Of a DNA stretch of 64,000 nucleotides, positions 43,264-51,082 are shown in pieces (position 1 is the stretch's first letter; each line of letters begins with the position of its first letter). The stretch is taken from positions 4,588,001-4,652,000 of the forward strand of contig NZ_CP051774.1 in the NCBI RefSeq assembly GCF_012913485.1. Direction: 5' to 3'. The position numbers and the translations under genes were made by a program. This DNA comes from Luteolibacter luteus. Its GTDB lineage: Bacteria > Verrucomicrobiota > Verrucomicrobiia > Verrucomicrobiales > Akkermansiaceae. Under the pieces are notes generated by a model. That model searched no databases. It was not told the origin of the DNA and saw only the letters and a program-made list of their open reading frames with translations.

Positions 43264-43529
43264 GCTGCGCTGCGGGCGGTCCCCTCTTCGGGGACGGTAC
43301 TTAGAAAAGCGGATTGAGAAGGGCTCCGGCGAGCCGCTGGGGCTCTATGTCCGGGGCTCATTGAGCCAAGCTGACACCTCACGTGTCCGGATTTTTCCAT
43401 GAGTCCGGCTCACATTGGCTCTCAATCAAACGAATCGTGCGGATCGCCCGGTGGCATGAAACGCGCTTGAACCCGCCCGCCGTCGGTATCATCTTCCGCC
43501 CCCCCGGCCCCGGGGGCCGCTCTGCATCA

Positions 43530-45269
43530 ATGTCCTCTTTCATCCAGATCCCCGAAGACGCACCCTTTTCCGCCGACCAGCGTGTCTGGCTCGGTCAATT
43601 TCTGTCCAATTTGCTGGCAGGGGCCGCCGCGGCCGCACCGCAAGCTTCCGGCCCGGCTGTTCCGGTGACGATCTTGTGGGGCTCGCAGACCGGTAACTCC
43701 GAAGGATTGGCCAAGAAACTGGTGAAGTCCCTGAAGAAGGGGAATTTCGAACCGGAAGTGTTCGACATGGGTGCCTATGATCGTGGGCGCCTGCCGCAGG
43801 AGAAGAATCTCCTGATCATCACCTCCACCTACGGTGATGGCGAGCCGCCGGACAATGCCGCGGAGCTCTACAATTTCCTGCTGAGCGACTCCGCCCCGCG
43901 CATGGAGGGCGTCCAGTTCTCCGTCCTCGCGCTGGGTGACACGAACTACCCGGACTTCTGCAAGTGCGGGATCGATTTCGACAATCGGCTCGAGCAGCTC
44001 GGTGCTTCCCGTTTCTTCCAGCGCATCGATAGCGATGTGGACTACGACGGTCCCTTCAAACAGTGGTCGGATGGCGTGCTCTCGGTGCTCGCTCCCGCGG
44101 GTGCGGCATCGGGCAATGGTGCCGCTGCCGTAGTCGAGCAGGCCGAAACGGGATACTCGAAGAAGAATCCGTTCCCGTCCGGCATCGTCGCGAACTACAA
44201 TCTCAATGGTGCCGGCGAGAAGCAGACGCACCACGTGTCCCTTTCGCTCGATGGTTCCGGCCTTGAGTATGAAGTGGGCGATGCACTCGGCGTTTATCCT
44301 CTGAATCCGGCGGATGTGGTGGATGAGCTGATGGCCGCGCTGCCCTTCAACACGAACACCTCCGTGCCGCTGCCTGACGGCGGCGAGGCCCCGCTGCGCG
44401 AGGCACTCATTTCTTCCTACGATATCGGCAACCTCAACAAGTCCCTCATCCAGAAGTGGCAGGCCCGCAGCGGTTCGCCCTTCCTGCGCTCCCTCGTGGA
44501 AGCGGATGACAAGAAGGCATGGGATGACTTCTGCTGGGGCCGCGATCTTATCGATCTCGTGATCGACCATCCGGCCGACTTCACCGATGCGGAAGACTTC
44601 GTGGGCACGCTGAAGAAGCTGCAGCCGCGCCTCTACTCGATCGCCTCCAGCCCGAAGGCACACCCGGGTGAAGTCCACCTCTGCGTGGGCATCGTCCGCT
44701 ACAACACCTACGGCCGGAAGCGCGGTGGTATCTGCTCGACCTTCCTCTCCGATCGTTCCAACGGTCTGAAGCCGGGTGTCTTCGTTCACTCCAACAAGGC
44801 CTTCCGCTTGCCGGAAAACGGCGAGACGCCCGTGATCATGGTGGGCCCTGGCACCGGCATCGCGCCGTTCCGCGCCTTCCTCGAAGAGCGCAAGATCAGC
44901 GGCGCGAAGGGTGGGAACTGGCTCTTCTTCGGTAACCCCTATCAGGCTACGGACTTCCTCTATTCCGAGGAACTCACGGCATTCCAGAAGGACGGCACGC
45001 TCCAGCGTCTGGATCTTGCCTGGTCCCGCGACCAGAAGGAGAAGATCTACGTGCAGAACCTGATGGTTCAGCAAGGCGCCGAGCTCTGGAAGTGGTTCCA
45101 AGATGGTGCCGCCTTTTACGTCTGCGGTGATGCCTCGCGCATGGCCAAGGATGTCGATGCCGCGCTCCACACCGTGGCCGAACAGCACGGTGGTCTTTCC
45201 AAGGAAGACGCCGCGGCGTGGGTGAACCAGCTCAAGAAGGACAAGCGCTACCTGCGCGACGTCTACTAA
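43530..45269 (+). CDS. cysJ: Sulfite-reductase-type NADPH flavoprotein (CysJ-like diflavin reductase)
   Basis: A 579-residue diflavin reductase that passes electrons from NADPH through FAD and FMN. An N-terminal segment APFSADQRVWLGQFLSNLLAG precedes a flavodoxin domain (FMN loop GSQTGNSEG at 51-59, TSTYGDGEPPDNA, LALGDTNYPDFCKCG). The FAD domain has RLYSIASSPKAHPGEVHLCVG and GICSTFLSDR. The NADP domain has MVGPGTGIAPFRAFLEER, LFFGNPYQATDFLY and a C-terminal RYLRDVY. The Met chosen directly precedes the conserved N-terminus; a 49-residue longer frame has unusual composition. No sulfite reductase hemoprotein (CysI) is adjacent, so the electron acceptor is inferred only from family resemblance. 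Confidence 0.88.
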   Translation: MSSFIQIPEDAPFSADQRVWLGQFLSNLLAGAAAAAPQASGPAVPVTILWGSQTGNSEGLAKKLVKSLKKGNFEPEVFDMGAYDRGRLPQEKNLLIITSTYGDGEPPDNAAELYNFLLSDSAPRMEGVQFSVLALGDTNYPDFCKCGIDFDNRLEQLGASRFFQRIDSDVDYDGPFKQWSDGVLSVLAPAGAASGNGAAAVVEQAETGYSKKNPFPSGIVANYNLNGAGEKQTHHVSLSLDGSGLEYEVGDALGVYPLNPADVVDELMAALPFNTNTSVPLPDGGEAPLREALISSYDIGNLNKSLIQKWQARSGSPFLRSLVEADDKKAWDDFCWGRDLIDLVIDHPADFTDAEDFVGTLKKLQPRLYSIASSPKAHPGEVHLCVGIVRYNTYGRKRGGICSTFLSDRSNGLKPGVFVHSNKAFRLPENGETPVIMVGPGTGIAPFRAFLEERKISGAKGGNWLFFGNPYQATDFLYSEELTAFQKDGTLQRLDLAWSRDQKEKIYVQNLMVQQGAELWKWFQDGAAFYVCGDASRMAKDVDAALHTVAEQHGGLSKEDAAAWVNQLKKDKRYLRDVY

Positions 45270-45293
45270 GGGCCGGCCAAGCCAAGTTTCTGC

Positions 45294-45325
45294 AAACCCG
45301 GCACGATGTGCCGGGTTTGTTGTTT
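45294..45325. terminator. Intrinsic terminator after cysJ, probably bidirectional
   Basis: A perfect 11-bp stem (AAACCCGGCAC / GTGCCGGGTTT) with a 3-base loop and GTTGTTT on the right. It lies 24 bp after the cysJ stop and abuts the stop of the convergent esterase gene. Confidence 0.88.
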
Positions 45326-46169
45326 AGCGGACGAACTTCCGGTCCTTCAGCCACTCGTCGAAGCGGAGGATCCATTGATCCACCGGAGCATTCTTTCCGG
45401 GCCGGATGCCGAAGCCGTGTCCGCCACCGGAATAGAGGTGCAGTTCCACCGGCACGCCGGCTTTCTTGAAATCGAGATACACCTTCGTCAGGCCTTCGGA
45501 AATGTCGGGGCGATCATTCGCGGATGCGGCGAGGAAGGCGGGTGGCGAGTCCTTGAAGGGCTCGATCCGTTGAGAGCGGCCTGGATAGATCAGGGCTTGG
45601 AAATCGGGGCGATCGCTGAGCTTGTCGAGAGGATCGGAGGCATCGGACTCTTTCGGCCCGAACTTCATGCTGGCGAGCGCACAGACTTCGCCACCGGCGG
45701 AGAAGCCCATGACGCCCACGGCATCGGGCCGGATGTTCCATTCGCTGGCCCGGCTGCGGACGAGGCGGATCGCACGCTGCATGTCTGCCACCGCATGATC
45801 GTCGACCGTGTAGGTGGAGCCGGGTTCCTTCGCGAGGCGATACTTGAGAACGAAGGCGGCGATCCCGTGATCCGCGAGCCATTCGGCGACATTGCTGCCT
45901 TCATGGGTCACGCAGAGGATGGAATGACCGCCACCCGGTGCCACGATCACCGCTGCTCCGGTGGCCTTCTCCTTCGCGGGAAGGTAAGGGGTGATGGTGG
46001 GCTTGTGGACATTGGTGACGGTGAGTTCGCCGTTCTCGGATTTCTTCACCACCTCCTCGCCGGTCTTGCCCTCGGAGCCGGGAGCACCGGCCGGCCAGAG
46101 CAGGATCCCCTCCGCATGAAGTGGAAGCAGGAGTGCCAATGCGGCGAGCAGCGTTTTCATGATGATCAA
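45324..46169 (-). CDS. Secreted alpha/beta-hydrolase esterase
   Basis: A 281-residue exported hydrolase with a short signal peptide (hydrophobic core about residues 5-18, ending LHAEG). VIVAPGGGHSI forms the oxyanion-hole strand, VGVMGFSAGGEVCAL holds the nucleophile Ser in G-F-S-A-G, and LYSGGGHGFGIRP supplies the catalytic His; the acid is probably the Asp in SANDRPDIS. This matches the BD-FAE/acetyl-xylan-esterase-like family. It probably deacylates plant or algal polysaccharides. Its ATG overlaps the DUF1552 stop; a second in-frame ATG three codons later is also possible. It is the last gene of a three-gene coupled operon. Confidence 0.85.
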   Translation of the reverse strand: MIIMKTLLAALALLLPLHAEGILLWPAGAPGSEGKTGEEVVKKSENGELTVTNVHKPTITPYLPAKEKATGAAVIVAPGGGHSILCVTHEGSNVAEWLADHGIAAFVLKYRLAKEPGSTYTVDDHAVADMQRAIRLVRSRASEWNIRPDAVGVMGFSAGGEVCALASMKFGPKESDASDPLDKLSDRPDFQALIYPGRSQRIEPFKDSPPAFLAASANDRPDISEGLTKVYLDFKKAGVPVELHLYSGGGHGFGIRPGKNAPVDQWILRFDEWLKDRKFVR

Positions 46170-47527
46170 ACGCCCGCCAGTCGTCCCGTGCTATCGCCGA
46201 AGCGGTCCAGGGAGGGAGTGCCCATGGCATCCAGCATGTTCAGGTAGAGGTTGCACATCGGCGTGGCTTGCGCGGTGAGATGCTGGCTCGGATTCAGGGC
46301 ACCGCCGCCATTGCCGGCTACCACGATGGGCAGGTTGGCGTGGGTGTGGCGGTTGCCATCCGAGTTGCCGCAACCGTAAACGATCATCGAATTGTGGAGG
46401 ATGGTTTGACCGTCGGCATCTTGCTTCGACTCGAGGAGTGCGAGGAACTCCGCAAGGCGCTGTGCGTAGAAGAGGTCGATCTGAGTGACCTTCTGGATCA
46501 TGTCCTTGTCCTCGCGATGATGGGAGAGCGAGTGGTGGCCTTCGGCGACATTGATCTCCGGGAAGGAGCGGTTGCTGCCATCGCGTGCGAGAAGCATCGT
46601 GGAGATGCGCGTGGCATCCGTCTCGAAGGCGAGCGCCATCATCTGGAACATCAGCTTGATGTATTCATCGTAGCGCTGCGGGATGCCATCGGGCGTGGCC
46701 ATGTCCGGATCCGGGATATTCTGGAAGCTTTCCGCGGTAACGATCTGCTGCTCGATCTCGCGCACGCCGGTAAGATACTCGTCCATCTTCGCCTTATCGC
46801 GGTTGGTGAGCTGTCCTTGGATCGCCTTCGCGTCTTCCATCACGAAGTCGAGGATCGAGCGCTGCTGCTCGCGACGGCGGGCCAAGCTGTCGCCCCTTTC
46901 CCCGTGGTTGCCTGCGCCGAAAAGCCGCTCGAAGACGAGACGGGGATTCGACTCCGGGGAAAGCGGCGAGGTTGGAGTGCGCCACGCGAGGTTCGACTCG
47001 TAGGCGCAGGAGTAGCCGGAATCGCAACCGCCAGACTTGCGGTGCGGATCGGCGGAAAGCTCGAGGGAGGCAAAGCGCGTACTCTTGCCAATCTGCTGCG
47101 CAGCGATCTGGTCCACGGAGATGCCGGCGTAGATGTCGCTGCCTGCGGTCTTCTTCACGCGAACGCCGGTAAGGAAAGTGCCGTTTGCCCGGGCGTGGTC
47201 GCCCGCCCCGTCATTGCCGGGGTCGGCATTGAGGTGCTCCAATCCCGAGATCACCTGCACGCGATGCTTGAGTGCTTCGAGAGGGGCGAGGGTGTTCTCC
47301 AGCCTGAAGTCCGCGCCCTTGCCGGAGGCGGTCCAGTGGCTTTGGATCGCACCGTTCGGGAAGTAGAGGAAGGCCATGCGCAGCGGTGCGCCGGTGGCCG
47401 TGGTGGCGAAGGCCCGGGCTCCGGCGGAGGCGGCCATGGCGCGTGGCATGAAGGCCTCGAAGGATGGCAGGGCCAGGCAGGCTCCGATGCCGCGGAGGAA
47501 GCGGCGGCGATTGGTGACGGCGTTCAT
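46166..47527 (-). CDS. DUF1552 domain-containing exported protein
   Basis: A 453-residue protein with a twin-arginine-type leader (TNRRRFLRGIGACLALPSFEAFMPRAMA). MAFLYFPNGAIQSHW, VQVISGLEHLNADPGNDGAGDHARANGTFLTG and GCDSGYSCAYESNLAW are the landmarks of DUF1552, and MIVYGCGNSDGNRHTHANLPIVVAGNGGG of its C-terminal part. Family members nearly always sit next to DUF1592 cytochrome-type proteins in Planctomycetes and Verrucomicrobia, as here, with ATGA overlaps on both sides. Function is not established; a periplasmic oxidoreductase partner or polysaccharide-related role is often assumed. Confidence 0.9.
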   Translation of the reverse strand: MNAVTNRRRFLRGIGACLALPSFEAFMPRAMAASAGARAFATTATGAPLRMAFLYFPNGAIQSHWTASGKGADFRLENTLAPLEALKHRVQVISGLEHLNADPGNDGAGDHARANGTFLTGVRVKKTAGSDIYAGISVDQIAAQQIGKSTRFASLELSADPHRKSGGCDSGYSCAYESNLAWRTPTSPLSPESNPRLVFERLFGAGNHGERGDSLARRREQQRSILDFVMEDAKAIQGQLTNRDKAKMDEYLTGVREIEQQIVTAESFQNIPDPDMATPDGIPQRYDEYIKLMFQMMALAFETDATRISTMLLARDGSNRSFPEINVAEGHHSLSHHREDKDMIQKVTQIDLFYAQRLAEFLALLESKQDADGQTILHNSMIVYGCGNSDGNRHTHANLPIVVAGNGGGALNPSQHLTAQATPMCNLYLNMLDAMGTPSLDRFGDSTGRLAGV

Positions 47528-50043
47528 GTCGAGGGTCGTTGGCGTTTTTGGAACGGGGCGGATTCGATGATGCCCGTGATCAGGGTCGAAAACTTGCCGC
47601 CGGATTGCTCCATCTTTTCGACGATGGCATCGACGGTGGTGATGTCGCAGGGCTGCGGGCCGCGTCCGATTGCGTAGGTGAGCAGCTTTTCGGTGAGGCA
47701 GCGATAGTAGTCCTCCCGGCGGGCGGTGACGAGCAAGTGCTTCAGCTCGCGGACGTCCTTGAACATCTCACCGGTGATGAGCTGGCCGGCGGGGGAGGCG
47801 AGCGGCTGGCCGCGCTCCTGGTCACGCCAGAGGCCCATCGCGTTGAAGTTCTCCAATGCCAGACCGAGAGGATCCATGCGATTGTGGCAGGAAGAACAGA
47901 GCGGCTTTTCGCGGTGCATCGCCAGCGCCTCGCGCAGGGTCAGCTCGCGGCCGTCCGCGGTTTTCTCGGAAGCTTCCAGGGAAGGGATGTTCGGCGGTGC
48001 GGGCGGCGGCGGGGTTCCCAGCACGTTGTCCAGGATGAAGAGTCCGCGCTTCACCGGCGAGGTGCGGGTGGGATTCGAGGTCACCGCAAGTACGGAGCCC
48101 ATCGTAATAATCCCGCCGCGGGGGCTGTCTTCCGGGAGCTTCACCATGCGCATGTCTCCGCCTTCGACACCCGGGATGCCGTAGTGGGCTGCGAGCTCGC
48201 CATTGAGGAAGGTCGAGTCCGTCTCGATCAGCTCCAGCACGCTGCGATCCTCGCGGAGGAGATGGCGGAAATACATCTCCGCTTCCCGGCGCATCGCGGT
48301 GCGGAGGGATCCGCTGAATTCCACCCGGCGCTGGCCGCGGAATTTCTTCCTGAGCTCTCCCAGTTCATCGCGGAGGGCCGCGACCTTGCTGGTGTTGCCA
48401 GCCTTTTCCGCTTCGTCGATCTCCGTGTTGAGCTGGCGGAATTTCTGGAAGCGCTCGGTGTTCTCCCTCTCCGTGCCGGCGTCGCGCGCGAGGACCACGC
48501 GGGCATCGATGCTCGCGCCCTCGACATCGCGGGTTTGCAGCCATTGGCCGGCGAAGTTTTCCACGAATTCATCCGAGCGCTCATCCTTCAGCATGCGCTC
48601 GATCTGGGCGGCGAGGTTCTTGCGCAGCTCACCTTTCCCGGCGAGCTGATAGAGCGTGTCGTCCGGGGTGGTGGACCAGAGGAAGTACGAAAGTCGCGAG
48701 GCCAGCGAATATTCGTCGAGCAGCGGATGCGCGGCGGGATCGCTTTCCGGCACGGTGGACTCCATGCGGAAAAGGAAGCGCGGGGAAGCGAGGATCGCAG
48801 CGATGGCGCGGCCGAGTCCCTTCTCGAAGGTGCCACCGGGAGCATCCATCGATTGCTTCGCGAAGCCGGTCAGCTTCTGCACAGTGATCTCATCCACCGG
48901 ACGGCGGTACGCGCGGGTGGCGAAGCGACGGATGAGCTCGGAGGCATATTGCTCGCGCTCCGCGGCATCTTCGGGCGCTTGGTCGCGGGTGAAGAAGCGT
49001 TCGTAGTTGGGTGGATGCACCTTGTGCTCCTCCTCCATCGGCCCGATCAGCGTGATGCCATTCAGGTGGAGATTCACACTCGGGGGGCCGTCGCCGAGGT
49101 CCGGCGGTTGCTGCGATTTGTCGACCAGCGGTTGAAGCGTGAGGTGCAGCGGATAGCTGCCCGCCTCCCACTTTACCTCGATGGATGACTCCATCTTCTG
49201 GGCCGGGCTCCACTTCAGTTCTTGGTCAAGCAGCTTGCGGCCTTCGACGGACCAGATGGCGTTGGCGCGACCGGGATCGTAGGAAAAGGAGCCGCGGGCG
49301 GTGGCATTCAGGACCACGCGGTAGGTACCGGATTTTTCGATCTTCACCTCGGCCGTGAGATCGGCGGGATCGTAGAGGGAGAGTCGGTATTCCCAATCGC
49401 CGGTGCGGCCTTCGCCTTGGCCGCGGAAGAGGCCTGCGGGGAGATTCCGCTGGGGCGTCACGCGATTTTCCATCGGCATGCCCTTGGCGATGATGGTTTC
49501 CGCCGCCTGCATGTATTTCTCCAGCAGGAGAGGGGAAGTGCTCAGGACGTCGCCGATGTTGTCGAAGCCGTAGCCGGTGTCGTCGGCGGGGAACTCTTCG
49601 TCGGTGCGAAAATCGTAGCCGGTGAGGTCCTTGATCGTGTTCCGGTATTCGACGCGGTTCAGGCGACGAAGGGTTACCCGGCCGGGATCGGGATTTTCGG
49701 GATCGAGCTTCAGCGGGCCGCGCTTGATCCATTCCTCGAGGGTGGCGAGGTCCTCCGTGGAAGGCTTCCTTTTCTTGGCCGGGGGCATCAAGCCGGCACG
49801 GATGTTCCGGAGGGCGTGGTCCCAGAGGGAAGTTTGCTTCATCAGCTCTTCCGTGGAGCCGAAGGTGTCAAAGCTGACCTTCCCCTTGTCCTCGCCCTCG
49901 CCGTGGCAGGAGAAGCAATGATCCTCGAGAATGGGCAGGATCTTGTCTTCATAAGTGGCCGCGAAGTCATCCGCCCGCGCCGCCGTGCAAACGCACAGCG
50001 TGAGGGCCGACCGCAGGAGGAAGAAGCGGGAAGGCACTGGCAT
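47524..50043 (-). CDS. DUF1587/1592/1588/1585 multidomain c-type-cytochrome-like protein
   Basis: An 839-residue exported protein with a signal peptide (about residues 1-24). The planctomycete-type cytochrome segment holds CFSCHG (haem motif, near residue 43) and LMPPAKKRKP. DUF1587 follows (RLNRVEYRNTIKDLTGYD), then a CBM-like beta domain, DUF1595 and DUF1592 (EYSLASRLSYFLWSTTPDD), and DUF1588 with RTSPVKRGLFILDNVLGTPPPPAP and a second haem motif CSSCHNRMDPLGLALENF. DUF1585 ends the chain. The order is the standard one. It heads the operon with the DUF1552 protein and the esterase. Redox chemistry in the periplasm is implied by the two CxxCH motifs; the substrate is unknown. Confidence 0.92.
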   Translation of the reverse strand: MPVPSRFFLLRSALTLCVCTAARADDFAATYEDKILPILEDHCFSCHGEGEDKGKVSFDTFGSTEELMKQTSLWDHALRNIRAGLMPPAKKRKPSTEDLATLEEWIKRGPLKLDPENPDPGRVTLRRLNRVEYRNTIKDLTGYDFRTDEEFPADDTGYGFDNIGDVLSTSPLLLEKYMQAAETIIAKGMPMENRVTPQRNLPAGLFRGQGEGRTGDWEYRLSLYDPADLTAEVKIEKSGTYRVVLNATARGSFSYDPGRANAIWSVEGRKLLDQELKWSPAQKMESSIEVKWEAGSYPLHLTLQPLVDKSQQPPDLGDGPPSVNLHLNGITLIGPMEEEHKVHPPNYERFFTRDQAPEDAAEREQYASELIRRFATRAYRRPVDEITVQKLTGFAKQSMDAPGGTFEKGLGRAIAAILASPRFLFRMESTVPESDPAAHPLLDEYSLASRLSYFLWSTTPDDTLYQLAGKGELRKNLAAQIERMLKDERSDEFVENFAGQWLQTRDVEGASIDARVVLARDAGTERENTERFQKFRQLNTEIDEAEKAGNTSKVAALRDELGELRKKFRGQRRVEFSGSLRTAMRREAEMYFRHLLREDRSVLELIETDSTFLNGELAAHYGIPGVEGGDMRMVKLPEDSPRGGIITMGSVLAVTSNPTRTSPVKRGLFILDNVLGTPPPPAPPNIPSLEASEKTADGRELTLREALAMHREKPLCSSCHNRMDPLGLALENFNAMGLWRDQERGQPLASPAGQLITGEMFKDVRELKHLLVTARREDYYRCLTEKLLTYAIGRGPQPCDITTVDAIVEKMEQSGGKFSTLITGIIESAPFQKRQRPST

Positions 50044-50338
50044 GGAACACTGAAGGACGGAAAGATCGCAGGTCCGGTTCAGGATGCGATCTTGTTCTAC
50101 GGGTGAAACGAGCTTTCCTCTTCAATTTCGAAAAGGATGACACGAGATGTATGAGAGCTTCTTTGGGGTCACTCATTCCCAACGTGTTTGAAGGAGAGCG
50201 CATTTTTTTCCGGCGACAGGAGCAGATCGCCGCGAAAAGGCCGGAAATCGTGAGTTCCTCGTCCGGCGTTCTTGGAAAAAGGAGAAACGCCGGACCACGG
50301 GACGGAGCCCATGATCCGGCGGATCGGGTTAAAGGGTG

Positions 50339-50401
50339 TTTTCAAGGCCCGCCCACGAAGCGGAACCAGCCATGGTAAGTTTCAGAACAAGGCCTTGAAA
50401 A
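50339..50401. repeat. Perfect 11-bp inverted repeat with 41-bp spacer
   Basis: TTTTCAAGGCC at 50339-50349 and GGCCTTGAAAA at 50391-50401. Folded, it would give a stem with a 41-base apical region that itself contains possible short pairings. It may be a small structured RNA or the ends of a short inverted-repeat element; no copies are seen elsewhere in the window by eye. Confidence 0.5.
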
Positions 50402-50405
50402 CTCG

Positions 50406-50426
50406 TCCGCGGCGTAAGTCCGCGGA
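50406..50426 (-). terminator. Hairpin downstream of the hypothetical gene, possible terminator
   Basis: A 7-bp stem (TCCGCGG / CCGCGGA) with a 7-base loop, 17 bp after the stop of the minus-strand gene. On that strand it is followed by CGAGTTTTC, a weak T-run. Confidence 0.4.
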
Positions 50427-50442
50427 GAAAACCGGTGCTGTC

Positions 50443-50958
50443 CTAGCGGGCTGCCGCCATCGTGGAATCGATGCCGGGGCTGAAATTGGAGAGGCGCTTC
50501 GCGTGGGCGCTCAGGGTGCCGTTGATCTCCTCGACGACGATCGAGGAAGGGAAGAAGCCGTAGCTGCTTTCCCGCCATTCCGACCACTCGACCATCGGTC
50601 CATCCCAGATGCGGTGGGCCTTGCAACGGATGAGGGCGATGTAGCGGCGCGAGATGCCCTTCTGACGGTCGGCTTCAGTGACGGGTGCCTTCATGATCCC
50701 ATCGATCCCGAGGCCCTTGAATTCGATGCGATTGGAGAAGCGTCCGATCTGGTGGGTGGTGCGGGCGGTGCCGTCTTCGCGGAGATCCACCGAGGTGGCG
50801 AGCAAGGCGGCGCTGGCGGCAATGACCTCCTTTTCCTCTGCGTGACGCATGGCGGGCGTTTCGGCAGCCGCTTCGACAGCGGTGGGCTTTTGGGCCTGCT
50901 GCGCGGAGAGCGGCAGGACCGTCGCGAGGAGTGCGAGGAAAAGCAGTGCGTGCTTCAT
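50443..50958 (-). CDS. Secreted hypothetical protein
   Basis: A 171-residue protein with a signal peptide (residues 1-20, LLFLALLATVLPLSAQQ). The start used is the Met of MKHALLF, 12 residues inside a longer frame. The mature part is short: an Ala/Glu-rich stretch, then a beta-rich segment with GRFSNRIEFKGLGIDGIMKAP and KAHRIWDGPMVEWSEWRESS. I do not recognise the family and see no catalytic motif. Its neighbours give no functional clue; it is followed by a hairpin and seems monocistronic. Confidence 0.6.
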   Translation of the reverse strand: MKHALLFLALLATVLPLSAQQAQKPTAVEAAAETPAMRHAEEKEVIAASAALLATSVDLREDGTARTTHQIGRFSNRIEFKGLGIDGIMKAPVTEADRQKGISRRYIALIRCKAHRIWDGPMVEWSEWRESSYGFFPSSIVVEEINGTLSAHAKRLSNFSPGIDSTMAAAR

Positions 50959-51082
50959 GCCCTGACCATGCCCTGCGCGATGAATAAGCCCCATTCCGGG
51001 ATCGCGGAGGGATGGCTTACGTGATCACGCTATTTGTTAGGGAAAGACGGGAAAATGCGAAGTTGAGGAGCATCCTGCCTTG

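Larger units (their letters stand above)
50044..50442. other. Intergenic region with inverted repeats, no gene seen
   Basis: A 399-bp gap on the minus-strand path between a hypothetical gene and the DUF1592 operon. It should hold the 3' end of the former and the promoter of the latter. The part near 50339-50426 is structured (two inverted repeats listed separately). Nothing here resembles a tRNA, riboswitch or coding region of plausible composition. Confidence 0.4.

Noticed and set aside
43264-43529. Stem GTCCCC-TCTTC-GGGGAC after pta as a terminator
   Set aside because: The stem is only 6 bp and is not followed by a T-run, so I do not list it.
43527-45188. A 553-codon open frame opposite cysJ
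   Set aside because: It lacks any recognisable domain, while the plus strand encodes a complete diflavin reductase; an antisense artefact.
50103-50378. A 91-codon plus-strand frame upstream of the DUF1592 operon
   Set aside because: It runs through the inverted repeat and has no recognisable features or ribosome-binding site.
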